Shown piece by piece: positions 1 through 6,039 of a DNA stretch of 6,233 nucleotides (positions are counted from its first letter, which is position 1; every line of letters begins with the position of its first letter). The notes below the pieces were generated by a model. That model was not told the DNA's origin and did no database searches. It saw nothing but the letters and a program-made list of their open reading frames with translations. The stretch comes from an uncultured Candidatus Saccharimonas sp. (GTDB lineage Bacteria > Patescibacteriota > Saccharimonadia > Saccharimonadales > SZUA-47), in the NCBI GenBank assembly GCA_943354655.1, contig CALRCT010000024.1, positions 1 through 6,233 of the forward strand, in the 5' to 3' direction. The position numbers were made by a program, and so were the translations under genes.

Positions 1-2583
1 ATGAATTGCGGTTCCGTAGGACATATGAATAGATTTTGCTTCGGGCAATCTTAATAAATTACGTTCTTTAAAATACTGTGGGCCACCGTTTTCTAGGTCT
101 AAAAAGTTGAGCATGGCAGTTACGCTAAGTGAATAATCTTCTACTAAGGGTTTTAGTAAAAATGATTCATCTGTGCTACTTAATTTAGGCCATGTACTTG
201 CTTCTTGAAGTATTACAATTGGATCTTCTGAGTCTTTAATATCAATTATTGTTGATTGTATTGCTGCACGCACAAAAGGTGCTGGTAAGAGTTCTTTACC
301 CAAATAATCTTCGGCGTAACTACTTACTAATAATGAACGCTTTGCACGGGTTGCAGCTACGTAAAATAGGCGCACGTAATCATCTTGATTGTCGCCATAT
401 GCCTGAAGAGGTAGGTTTGCTGGTGGTTTTCTGCCAGATGTACGTGGTTTCCATATTGTTTCGTTGGCATCAATAATAAATACAGTGTCAAATTCTAGAC
501 CTTTTGCTTTATGTACAGACAGTAATTCGACCGCATTTTGTCCACTTACAAATATTGTTTCGTCAGTTACTAGTTCGCCAGCATCTTTATTTACTTGAAT
601 GAATTTTACGAATTCTGACAGCTTAGCGGTATTATGTCCAGAAAATTCGTCAGCCATTGTTCGTAACATCTGAACGGCCGATAAAGTTTCTAGGTATTGA
701 TTAGATAGTTCCTTGTTTTGTAAGTAATAATTTTTAAAAGGGCTACTAAAATTTTCGTGATTTCTTAAGCCTATTATGTATTCTAAAACTAAAGTTAAAG
801 GTTCGTCGTTAATGAATTTTGCTAGTTCCAATAAGCCTGTGCCGATCATTTTTAGATCTGGATCCTCACTGTCGGTTAATGATTCTAGCCAATGAGGGTC
901 AAACCTGTTGTCTATTGCTATTTTCCATAAAGTTTTAGCGTCTATGTTCCACATTGGATGACGTAGAGTATTAGAAAGTAAATTATTTACTTGATCTTCA
1001 TTACCTTCAGACAGCGCAACCAATAACTGTGCTATAAGTATAATTTGAATTACAGCTGGGTGCTGCAAAATGTCATTTTGTTGTTCGTATTTTATTGGAA
1101 CATTTAGTGTTTGTAATAAAGCGGCAATAGATCTTAGGCTTTCGTGCCCTCTTGCAAGTACTGCAATACTACTATTTTTGTCATAAATTTTATGGATTTG
1201 TTTTGCAACTGCACTAAGTTGGTGTTGTTTTGTTGGGTAAATTTTATGACTAATATCGCCCTTTATTGTAGGTTCATTAAATGCTTTTAAATCTTTATTA
1301 ATGTCCGATTCTCGGTGCACTAATCGGTCGGTAGATTGTTCGGCCACAGTTTTGGCTACGTCCAATATATGCTGACTTGAACGGTAGTTTTTAGTAAGAA
1401 CAATAGGTTTGTTTATTCCATAAAATGACTTAAAACCAAGCATGTTATTAAGTTCGGCACCATTAAATTTGTATATAGACTGATCGTCATCGCCTACTAC
1501 CATTAAGTTTGGTTTACCCTGACTAGTGTGATGATCCGATACTAAATGTGCTAAGCGTAACTGCGCTGCGTTTGTGTCCTGAAATTCGTCAATTAAAACA
1601 TGGCTGTATTGTTCTTGTACTTCTGATCTAAGTAGGTCGTTTTGTTCTAATTGTCCAATTACCTCGACTAGCATATCTGCATAATCATAGTAACCTCGTT
1701 CATGTAATGATGTTCGGTATGTTTGGTATACGTCACTTAATGCTAGCCACCATTTGTTTCTTGTACGTTCGTCGTACATACCCTTAGTTCCGCCAACAGT
1801 TTGAACAAATCTTTGCTTCCATTTACCGGTATTTGTAGTTTTACCAATATTTTCGTCTTCTGATATTGCATATCTTAAGCTATCTAATAAAACAGTTCTT
1901 AAAGATGTTAAAGGAGCGATTTTACTGTCTATTGCTTGTTCTGGTAATAATTTATCAATAGAATCATATAAATTTTCGAGCTTTTTAAAACTAAGTGCAG
2001 GCGTTAAAACTTCTGCTAATATTGGTTCGATAATATCTAAATATGCTACGTTTAAATCTAAAATAGCATGTAATTTTTTAGGCGTTAAGCCGGCTTCTTT
2101 GGATAGTTTAAGAGCGTTTTTTGTGTCTTTTAATCCTGTAAGTTCACCGGCAAACTTACGTGCTAACGGGTTATTAAGAGGCAATGCACCTAATATATCT
2201 TGAATTATTTCTAGCTGTACGGCTTCTGGTACCGAACCTAAACGGGCACCGTTCCAAAAATAATCAGAATATTTGTTCATAATATCTGCGGCAAAACTAT
2301 GAAAAGTATGTACAGATACTTTATACGCGACAGGGCCAATAAGATCGTAAAGTCGTTGACGCATATTATTTGCTGCTTTATTAGTAAAAGTTAAACAAAG
2401 TATATTATTTGGCGAAGTATCTGTTTTGTTTAATATTTGGGCAACACGTACGCTTAGTAGTTCTGTTTTGCCTGTTCCTGGACCTGCAATTACCAATAAG
2501 GGGCCGTCTATGGTGTCGACTGCCTGTTTTTGCTCTGTATTAAGGGCGTTATAACGTTTTTTAAATTCTTCCACTACTACCAT
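1..2583 (-). CDS. UvrD/PcrA-family ATP-dependent DNA helicase with C-terminal RecB-like nuclease domain (3' end cut off)
   Basis: The frame is open for 861 codons from the ATG at 2583 to the window edge, with no stop seen. SF1A helicase motifs appear in order: Walker A AGPGTGKTE (33-41, Lys39), Ia LTFTNKAA (64-71), Ib VHTFHSFA (91-98), II LIDEFQDTN (330-338), III VVGDDDQSIYKFNGA (362-376), IV LTKNYRSS (396-403, Arg401), V VHKAKGLEFD (690-699) and VI RLFYVAATRAKR (738-749, Arg746). These establish a 3'-5' ATP-driven DNA unwinding enzyme. After about residue 815 the text changes to SLSVTAMLNFLDLENG and ends in GTAIH (857-861). This matches the start of RecB/AddB-type PD-(D/E)XK nuclease domains, whose first catalytic residue is that His; the remaining nuclease motifs lie outside the window. 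A role in double-strand-break repair or end processing is inferred. The N-terminus MVVVEEF is slightly odd: GTG at codon 4 (2574) would also fit as a start, given the -10 box at 2584-2589. Confidence 0.95.
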   Translation of the reverse strand, partial: MVVVEEFKKRYNALNTEQKQAVDTIDGPLLVIAGPGTGKTELLSVRVAQILNKTDTSPNNILCLTFTNKAANNMRQRLYDLIGPVAYKVSVHTFHSFAADIMNKYSDYFWNGARLGSVPEAVQLEIIQDILGALPLNNPLARKFAGELTGLKDTKNALKLSKEAGLTPKKLHAILDLNVAYLDIIEPILAEVLTPALSFKKLENLYDSIDKLLPEQAIDSKIAPLTSLRTVLLDSLRYAISEDENIGKTTNTGKWKQRFVQTVGGTKGMYDERTRNKWWLALSDVYQTYRTSLHERGYYDYADMLVEVIGQLEQNDLLRSEVQEQYSHVLIDEFQDTNAAQLRLAHLVSDHHTSQGKPNLMVVGDDDQSIYKFNGAELNNMLGFKSFYGINKPIVLTKNYRSSQHILDVAKTVAEQSTDRLVHRESDINKDLKAFNEPTIKGDISHKIYPTKQHQLSAVAKQIHKIYDKNSSIAVLARGHESLRSIAALLQTLNVPIKYEQQNDILQHPAVIQIILIAQLLVALSEGNEDQVNNLLSNTLRHPMWNIDAKTLWKIAIDNRFDPHWLESLTDSEDPDLKMIGTGLLELAKFINDEPLTLVLEYIIGLRNHENFSSPFKNYYLQNKELSNQYLETLSAVQMLRTMADEFSGHNTAKLSEFVKFIQVNKDAGELVTDETIFVSGQNAVELLSVHKAKGLEFDTVFIIDANETIWKPRTSGRKPPANLPLQAYGDNQDDYVRLFYVAATRAKRSLLVSSYAEDYLGKELLPAPFVRAAIQSTIIDIKDSEDPIVILQEASTWPKLSSTDESFLLKPLVEDYSLSVTAMLNFLDLENGGPQYFKERNLLRLPEAKSIHMSYGTAIH

Positions 2584-2591
2584 TGTATACT
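2584..2591. promoter_or_regulatory. Shared bidirectional -10 box between the helicase gene and queA
   Basis: Only 15 bp separate the two divergent start codons. On the plus strand TATACT (2586-2591) matches TATAAT at five of six positions and ends 7 nt before the queA ATG, so transcription would begin at or next to the A of ATG (leaderless). On the minus strand TATACA (2589-2584) ends directly at the helicase ATG, so transcription would begin near 2577-2574, next to an in-frame GTG. The two boxes overlap on the palindrome GTATAC. No convincing -35 is visible on either side. The assignment rests on position and the -10 matches only. Confidence 0.45.
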
Positions 2592-2598
2592 GCTAGTT

Positions 2599-3582
2599 AT
2601 GATTGAGTTCGAATTACCCAATAATCTAATTGCACAAACACCAGCAAATCCCAGGGATAGTGCAAAATTATTGGTGTATAACCGCCAAACTAAAAAAATT
2701 ACAGATACGATATTTAAAGATATAACTAAGTATTTACCCGCCAATACTACGCTTGTTGTAAATAATAGTAAGGTTGAACAGTGTCGATATTTGTTTGACG
2801 GCAAAAAAGTAGAATTATTTGTTTTAGAAAAGCTAGATACACATACGGTTCGTGCAATGGTGCGACCAGGAAAAAAGTTTGGATTAAATTCAGAAGTCCA
2901 ACTAACTGATTGGCTAAACGCTGTAGTGACTGGAATCGATGATGACGGATTTAGAACATTAAAATTTAATGTTCCGCACGACGATGTACGGTTAAAAGAA
3001 TTTGAACATATTCCACTGCCTCCGTATATTGCTCAAAATGATTCATTAAAAGACGAATATCAAACAGTTTACGCTAAACCACTAGGTAGCAAGGCTGCCC
3101 CTACAGCTGGACTTCATTTTACAGATGAACTGTTAGCTAAAATTGCCAAAAATAATAAAATTGCAGAACTAACTCTTCATGTAGGATTAGGTACATTTGC
3201 AAAATTAACAGACGAACAGCTTGCTAGTGGCCATCTTCACAAAGAAACGTACGAGATTAATCAAAAAACAGCAGATTTACTAAACGATTCAAAACATATA
3301 ACAGCAGTCGGTACTACTACAGCAAGGACGCTGGAATCTAATATTAATAAATTAGGACAATTTACGCCTGTTAAAAAATCTACAGACATACTAATAACGC
3401 CTGGATATAAATATCAGGCGGTTAACGCACTTATTACAAATTTTCACCTGCCAAGTACAAGTTTGCTACTTTTAGTAGAAGCGCTAATTGGTGATTCGGG
3501 TGAGCTTCAAAGAATATACGATCATGCGATTAACAACAATTATCGATTTTATTCTTTTGGTGACGCTATGATTATTTTGTAA
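2599..3582 (+). CDS. queA: S-adenosylmethionine:tRNA ribosyltransferase-isomerase QueA
   Basis: QueA transfers and isomerises the ribosyl part of S-adenosylmethionine onto preQ1 at position 34 of tRNA, giving epoxyqueuosine, the step before queuosine. The 327-residue product starts MIEFELPNNLIAQ and carries the family signatures NNSKV (55-59), IPLPPYI (138-144), YQTVYA (154-159), AAPTAGLHFT (166-175), LHVGLGTF (193-200), VGTTTARTLES (237-247), NALITNFHLP (276-285) and YRFYSFGDAM (315-324). It is slightly shorter than the usual 340-356 residues, but both ends are present. One deviation: the common NNTRVxPARL reads NNSKVEQCRYL here. The ATG at 2599 is chosen because family homology begins there; the upstream in-frame TTG at 2530 would add a Phe/His-rich tail encoded inside the helicase gene. 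There is no Shine-Dalgarno site, consistent with a leaderless start. No other queuosine gene is in the window. Confidence 0.95.
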   Translation: MIEFELPNNLIAQTPANPRDSAKLLVYNRQTKKITDTIFKDITKYLPANTTLVVNNSKVEQCRYLFDGKKVELFVLEKLDTHTVRAMVRPGKKFGLNSEVQLTDWLNAVVTGIDDDGFRTLKFNVPHDDVRLKEFEHIPLPPYIAQNDSLKDEYQTVYAKPLGSKAAPTAGLHFTDELLAKIAKNNKIAELTLHVGLGTFAKLTDEQLASGHLHKETYEINQKTADLLNDSKHITAVGTTTARTLESNINKLGQFTPVKKSTDILITPGYKYQAVNALITNFHLPSTSLLLLVEALIGDSGELQRIYDHAINNNYRFYSFGDAMIIL

Positions 3583-3590
3583 CTTACTTC

Positions 3591-3620
3591 TTGCAATTAC
3601 AAAAACGCTTGTGTTATATA
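3591..3620 (+). promoter_or_regulatory. Candidate promoter of the HNH-like gene
   Basis: TTGCAA (3591-3596) and TATATA (3615-3620) are separated by 18 bp in the 74-bp gap after queA. Both hexamers are partial matches to the -35 and -10 consensus. An imperfect inverted repeat, CTTGTGT (3608-3614) against ACGCAAG (3629-3635), straddles the -10 region. It could be an operator or a weak hairpin after queA, but it has no T-run and so is not a typical terminator. Confidence 0.4.
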
Positions 3621-3643
3621 TTTAATATACGCAAGTAGGATAA

Positions 3644-3650
3644 AAAAAGG
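3644..3650 (+). promoter_or_regulatory. Ribosome binding site that supports a TTG start
   Basis: An A-rich AAAAAGG tract ends 6 nt before the TTG at 3657. An in-frame TAG at 3636-3638 excludes any longer reading, and the next in-frame Met is codon 72. The TTG is therefore the only start that keeps the N-terminal Cys/His region. Confidence 0.6.
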
Positions 3651-3656
3651 TTTAAA

Positions 3657-4244
3657 TTGGTAAAGAGTTACAGATCAGCACCAACAGACAAAAATGGACT
3701 AGTTCTTAGGCCCAGACAACGTGATTGCGTGGGTGAATCTTGCCCTACTGTTATAAAAGAAGGAAACTGCTTTACTAGCGCGCATCACCTTTATTGGCCT
3801 AAGGTTTTATACTTAGAATCATCAGTTTTAGCACACACTTTTAGGAGTGATCGCCACAATATCGTATCTATGGCGCACTGCAGGCATAACAGCACATTAA
3901 AAAAGGCTATTCACAGCCGATATGACAATGCTCAGATTCCTTCCAGCGACGTTATGGCAACATTCTTAGACGAATCTTCTATTCTTTCTATAAGCGAAGT
4001 CACGGCGTCTAACATGGCCTTTATTGTAAGCAGGATTAAACGTGAACAATACAAAAAACTCGATGATAGAAACTCTATGCTAGAATCCTTAGAAAATTTT
4101 CATAATAAATTTACTGAACTAGGTAAAAAAATAGTTAATTTCGAGATTATGCCAATAGACGTAGTAGAAGAAATTATGCAACCAAAAGTATTAAAGCTAA
4201 ACGAAATAATGCCGTTCGATTTGGATTCATTAAGTATTATTTAA
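3657..4244 (+). CDS. HNH-like Cys/His-rich protein of unknown function (TTG start)
   Basis: The 195-residue protein is not assigned to a named family. Its N-terminal half has Cys24 and Cys29 (CVGESC), Cys38, then HHLYWPK (43-49), HNIVSM (67-72) and HCRHNSTLKKAIH (74-86). The spacing of His44, Asn68 and His77 or His86, with hydrophobic residues between, resembles the HHLYWP...N...H pattern of HNH-like conserved proteins in Saccharibacteria and some actinobacteria. A metal-binding fold is therefore plausible, but nuclease activity is not shown. From about residue 100 the protein is predicted helical and charged, with no membrane segment. Near the C-terminus a short phrase recurs three times: EIMPID (163-168), EIMQPK (172-177) and EIMPFD (183-188). 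The gene has its own candidate promoter and Shine-Dalgarno site, and its stop lies 3 bp from the stop of the convergent peptidase gene, leaving no room for a terminator. Confidence 0.85.
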   Translation: MVKSYRSAPTDKNGLVLRPRQRDCVGESCPTVIKEGNCFTSAHHLYWPKVLYLESSVLAHTFRSDRHNIVSMAHCRHNSTLKKAIHSRYDNAQIPSSDVMATFLDESSILSISEVTASNMAFIVSRIKREQYKKLDDRNSMLESLENFHNKFTELGKKIVNFEIMPIDVVEEIMQPKVLKLNEIMPFDLDSLSII

Positions 4245-4247
4245 AAT

Positions 4248-5069
4248 TTATAAAAGTTTTTGTAAGTTTTGCGTTTGGGACACTTTACATAAAATATTAG
4301 CATCGTTATTAGCAAGAGATTGAAGATTTTCTGGGTTAGTCATAATTTCTGCATAAACCTCTGCCCTGTCTTCCTCTATTCCACTAGTTGAATATCCGTT
4401 AATGAACCCAGTAACTGGGTGTACTGAGTGTGCAAAATCTGCGTTGTTGTACATCGAACTACCGCCGTTACCGTATCTAAAGTTAGCTGTATTACATTTA
4501 TCCCAATTGTCTGAATCACCTTGATAATTATTGTACAAATTGTAGTCAATAAGGTGCTTAAATTCATGATGATATGTTCTTCGCATGTATGAACCGTCTT
4601 CGCTAGACAAATATTTATTACTAACATCAAAATACAATGCGTCTTCTAACATTGGGTCGGGTTTACCACTTCTGTATTGTCCGTTTACAGATAAGTTTTT
4701 AACAAGATATATTTTTTTTAATCCAGATAAACTAATAGTATTTTTACTGTACTTTAAAAACTCTTCTTGCAGCACTTTTGCGCCTTTTAAAAGATCATTA
4801 TCGTCACCCATAGGAGATGTGTATGTCATTTGACCATATTTAACATCAGAACCAGTCGATAGTTCTATGCCTAGTAATTTAAGGTTAGTTTTGGCGTCAT
4901 TATAACTATTTTCGTTAAATATAACGCGTTTGTCAGGGGTGCTAGAATATACAGGAATAGCTGCCGCATCAGATTTTAAGATGTTAATTTTAACTAATGT
5001 AGTTAAAGACAAGACTATAACAGCCATAAATGCAGTGATTGAAAAAGCGATTGAACTCCACAATTTCAT
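4248..5069 (-). CDS. Membrane-anchored zinc metallopeptidase-like protein (HExxH)
   Basis: This 273-residue protein begins with a Lys then an uninterrupted hydrophobic stretch (about 6-30), read as a signal anchor or uncleaved signal peptide, so the rest should lie outside the membrane. HHEFKHLID (167-175) contains the zinc-binding HExxH motif (His168, Glu169, His172). About 60 residues later, GFINGYSTSGIEEDRAEVYAE (221-241) supplies an E-D-x-A-E cluster like the third-ligand helix of gluzincins such as the Mx1 and lethal-factor-like peptidase groups. That family placement is inferred from the motif layout. Cys192 and Cys261 could form a disulfide, fitting an exported protein. The substrate is unknown; cell-wall or host-surface proteins are possible for an epibiont, but this is speculation. 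The gene is transcribed alone from an extended -10 promoter with almost no leader and no Shine-Dalgarno site. Confidence 0.88.
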   Translation of the reverse strand: MKLWSSIAFSITAFMAVIVLSLTTLVKINILKSDAAAIPVYSSTPDKRVIFNENSYNDAKTNLKLLGIELSTGSDVKYGQMTYTSPMGDDNDLLKGAKVLQEEFLKYSKNTISLSGLKKIYLVKNLSVNGQYRSGKPDPMLEDALYFDVSNKYLSSEDGSYMRRTYHHEFKHLIDYNLYNNYQGDSDNWDKCNTANFRYGNGGSSMYNNADFAHSVHPVTGFINGYSTSGIEEDRAEVYAEIMTNPENLQSLANNDANILCKVSQTQNLQKLL

Positions 5070-5078
5070 AGTAAGTAT

Positions 5079-5107
5079 ATTATATCACTATAATCTAAAA
5101 AAAGCAA
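5079..5107 (-). promoter_or_regulatory. Extended -10 promoter of the metallopeptidase gene, near-leaderless
   Basis: On the minus strand a perfect TGATATAAT (5087-5079) is preceded by TTGCTT (5107-5102) at 17-bp spacing. The -10 ends 9 nt before the ATG at 5069, so the mRNA should start around 5072-5071 with only 2-3 nt of leader. Confidence 0.7.
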
Positions 5108-5131
5108 TAATATAATCATAAATTCTGCTAC

Positions 5132-5160
5132 TTGCATCTGCCAAAATATAGGACTATGCT
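5132..5160 (+). promoter_or_regulatory. Candidate promoter of the four-helix membrane protein gene
   Basis: TTGCAT (5132-5137) and TATGCT (5155-5160) lie 17 bp apart, which places the start near 5167 and gives a leader of about 24 nt holding the GGAGG site. A TATAAT at 5166-5171 is an alternative -10, but it has no matching -35 and would put the start inside the Shine-Dalgarno site. Confidence 0.45.
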
Positions 5161-5175
5161 AAAAATATAATAAAT

Positions 5176-5180
5176 GGAGG
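5176..5180 (+). promoter_or_regulatory. Shine-Dalgarno site GGAGG
   Basis: GGAGG lies 10 nt before the ATG at 5191. It is the only strong Shine-Dalgarno site in the window and contrasts with the leaderless-looking starts of queA and the peptidase gene. Confidence 0.75.
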
Positions 5181-5190
5181 TTTTAATAGT

Positions 5191-5718
5191 ATGGATCAAC
5201 TTAAACCAATAGAATCTAAACTGTCAGAAATGTTCAAAAACTCACCGCCGCTACCTACGTCGGCTAAAAAAATGTTAGTACAATGGTGGCCAATTGCTAC
5301 ATTGTTAGCTGGAGTATTTCAACTTATGTCAGCATGGTGGCTTTACGACTGGGGTCAAAACATAAATAAATTAGCAGATTCATTAAATAAGTTTACTAGT
5401 CCATTTGGTGTTGCACCAGCAGTAGATAAATTAAATATATTTTACTGGATTAGTTTAATACTGTTAGTAGTTAACGGTGTTATATTTTTAATGGCGTACC
5501 CAGGTCTAAAAGAAAAAAAGATCGCTGGCTGGAACCTTATGTTTTTGGGCGCATTAATTAACGCTGTTTACGGAGTATTTTCTGTATTAAATGACAAGGG
5601 CGGAATGAGTACTTTTATAGGATCAATCATTGGAACTTTAGTAGGATTATACTTTTTGTATCAGGTCAAAGATCAATTTAGCGGTACCGACAAGGTATCG
5701 GCTGCGCATAAGTCTTAA
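5191..5718 (+). CDS. Small four-helix integral membrane protein of unknown function
   Basis: The 175-residue protein has a soluble N-terminal segment (1-28; IESKLSEMFKNSPPLP), then four hydrophobic helices at about 32-53, 82-103, 111-132 and 140-158, and a short polar tail (160-175). The loop between helices 2 and 3 contains AYPGLKEKKIAGWNLMF (102-118). This PGLK..K..GWNL pattern, with a proline-rich PPLP before helix 1, resembles small conserved membrane proteins I associate with Saccharibacteria and related Patescibacteria, which have no established function. No catalytic or transport signature is visible. It has its own promoter and Shine-Dalgarno site and is closed by the hairpin at 5744-5776, so it appears monocistronic. 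Confidence 0.88.
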   Translation: MDQLKPIESKLSEMFKNSPPLPTSAKKMLVQWWPIATLLAGVFQLMSAWWLYDWGQNINKLADSLNKFTSPFGVAPAVDKLNIFYWISLILLVVNGVIFLMAYPGLKEKKIAGWNLMFLGALINAVYGVFSVLNDKGGMSTFIGSIIGTLVGLYFLYQVKDQFSGTDKVSAAHKS

Positions 5719-5743
5719 TATAAATAGTTAAATAACAAAACTA

Positions 5744-5776
5744 AAATTCGCTCTCTAAGATTTAGGGGGCGAATTT
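5744..5776. terminator. Strong hairpin terminator after the membrane protein gene, possibly bidirectional
   Basis: A continuous 15-bp stem (5744-5758 with 5762-5776, two G-T pairs) closes a 3-nt GAT loop. The plus-strand tail TTTAATT is only moderately T-rich. On the minus strand the hairpin is followed by TTTTAGTTTTGTTATTT, a better tail. It insulates the upstream gene from the RNA region. Confidence 0.75.
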
Positions 5777-5793
5777 AATTCAGCCCTACTCTA

Positions 5794-5822
5794 TTGCCCA
5801 TTAGCCGTTTAAGATGTAAAAT
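5794..5822 (+). promoter_or_regulatory. Promoter for the structured RNA and tRNA-Gln
   Basis: TTGCCC (5794-5799) and TAAAAT (5817-5822) are separated by 17 bp and together match the consensus at nine of twelve positions. Transcription would start near 5829, before the structured RNA, and read through to tRNA-Gln. The TATATT at 6020-6025 overlaps the first base of the tRNA and so cannot be its own -10. Confidence 0.6.
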
Positions 5823-5839
5823 ATCATCTGACCTTTGTA

Positions 5840-5861
5840 AATATATTAGGGATTGGCCAAG
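5840..5861 (+). repeat. 22-bp direct repeat, copy 1: 5' end of tRNA-Gln plus 7 bp upstream
   Basis: These 22 bp are identical to 6018-6039. They comprise AATATAT plus the first 15 nt of tRNA-Gln (TAGGGATTGGCCAAG). No matching acceptor 3' strand follows this copy, so it is a tRNA fragment and not a functional gene. Confidence 0.95.
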
Positions 5862-6017
5862 AGTGAAAAGTGCTATAAAGCACTTTGCAAGGTCACGTTA
5901 CAGATTATAAACTTGTTTATAGTTAGTAACTGGCGGGGTCGCCAAAGGCGACAAGGCACCAGGCTGCCTTATAGCCTAACCCGTCGGCAGACGTTAAAAT
6001 GCAAAATAAGTCTTAAC
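5862..6017 (+). ncRNA. Structured RNA element, copy A (unrecognised family), between tRNA-Gln repeats
   Basis: No protein gene is credible here, but the stretch is dense in helices. GTGA (5863-5866) precedes an 8-bp hairpin (5867-5874 with 5879-5886, loop ATAA) and then GCAAGG (5887-5892). GTTAC/GTAAC (5897-5901 with 5926-5930) encloses a second stem (5904-5911 with 5916-5923) capped by CTTG. Next come GTCGCC-AAA-GGCGAC (5938-5952), two competing or pseudoknotted 5-bp stems (5953-5977) and CGTC-GGCA-GACG (5982-5993). Positions 5863-5920 align without gaps to 6176-6233 at 40/58 identity. All differences within the two stems (H1, and the inner five pairs of the second stem) are compensatory, which points to selection on structure. 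The exact ends are unknown; transcription from 5794-5822 would join it to tRNA-Gln. I could not match it to RNase P, SRP, tmRNA, 6S or group I intron landmarks. Confidence 0.7.
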
Positions 6018-6039
6018 AATATATTAGGGATTGGCCAAG
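6018..6039 (+). repeat. 22-bp direct repeat, copy 2: includes the 5' end of the intact tRNA-Gln
   Basis: Identical to 5840-5861, 178 bp downstream. Here the repeat continues into the complete tRNA, so the pair looks like the two ends of an insertion or duplication that left the tRNA intact. Confidence 0.95.

Noticed and set aside
249..476. 75-codon plus-strand open frame
   Set aside because: It lies antisense within the helicase gene, over motif V-VI coding sequence, and has no family resemblance or ribosome site.
2530..2598. In-frame N-terminal extension of queA from a TTG
   Set aside because: The added residues are encoded within the helicase gene, are Phe/His-rich and lie outside the QueA family homology; the ATG at 2599 fits the -10 at 2586-2591.
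2577..2804. Minus-strand 75-codon frame opposite queA
   Set aside because: It is antisense to the conserved start of queA and has no supporting signal.
3608..3635. Rho-independent terminator after queA
   Set aside because: The inverted repeat is imperfect, its loop is AT-rich and about 14 nt, and no T-run follows.
4376..4833. Open frames on both strands overlapping the peptidase gene
   Set aside because: These are low-complexity shadows of the peptidase coding sequence, whose HExxH frame is clearly the real one.
4930..5115. 61-codon plus-strand frame across the peptidase start and its promoter
   Set aside because: It is antisense to the signal-anchor codons and overlaps the extended -10; there is no ribosome site.
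5862..6024. Group I intron inside tRNA-Gln
   Set aside because: The conserved P7/P3 core strings of tRNA group I introns are not seen, the tRNA is complete downstream with an uninterrupted anticodon loop, and the split point would be in the D loop.
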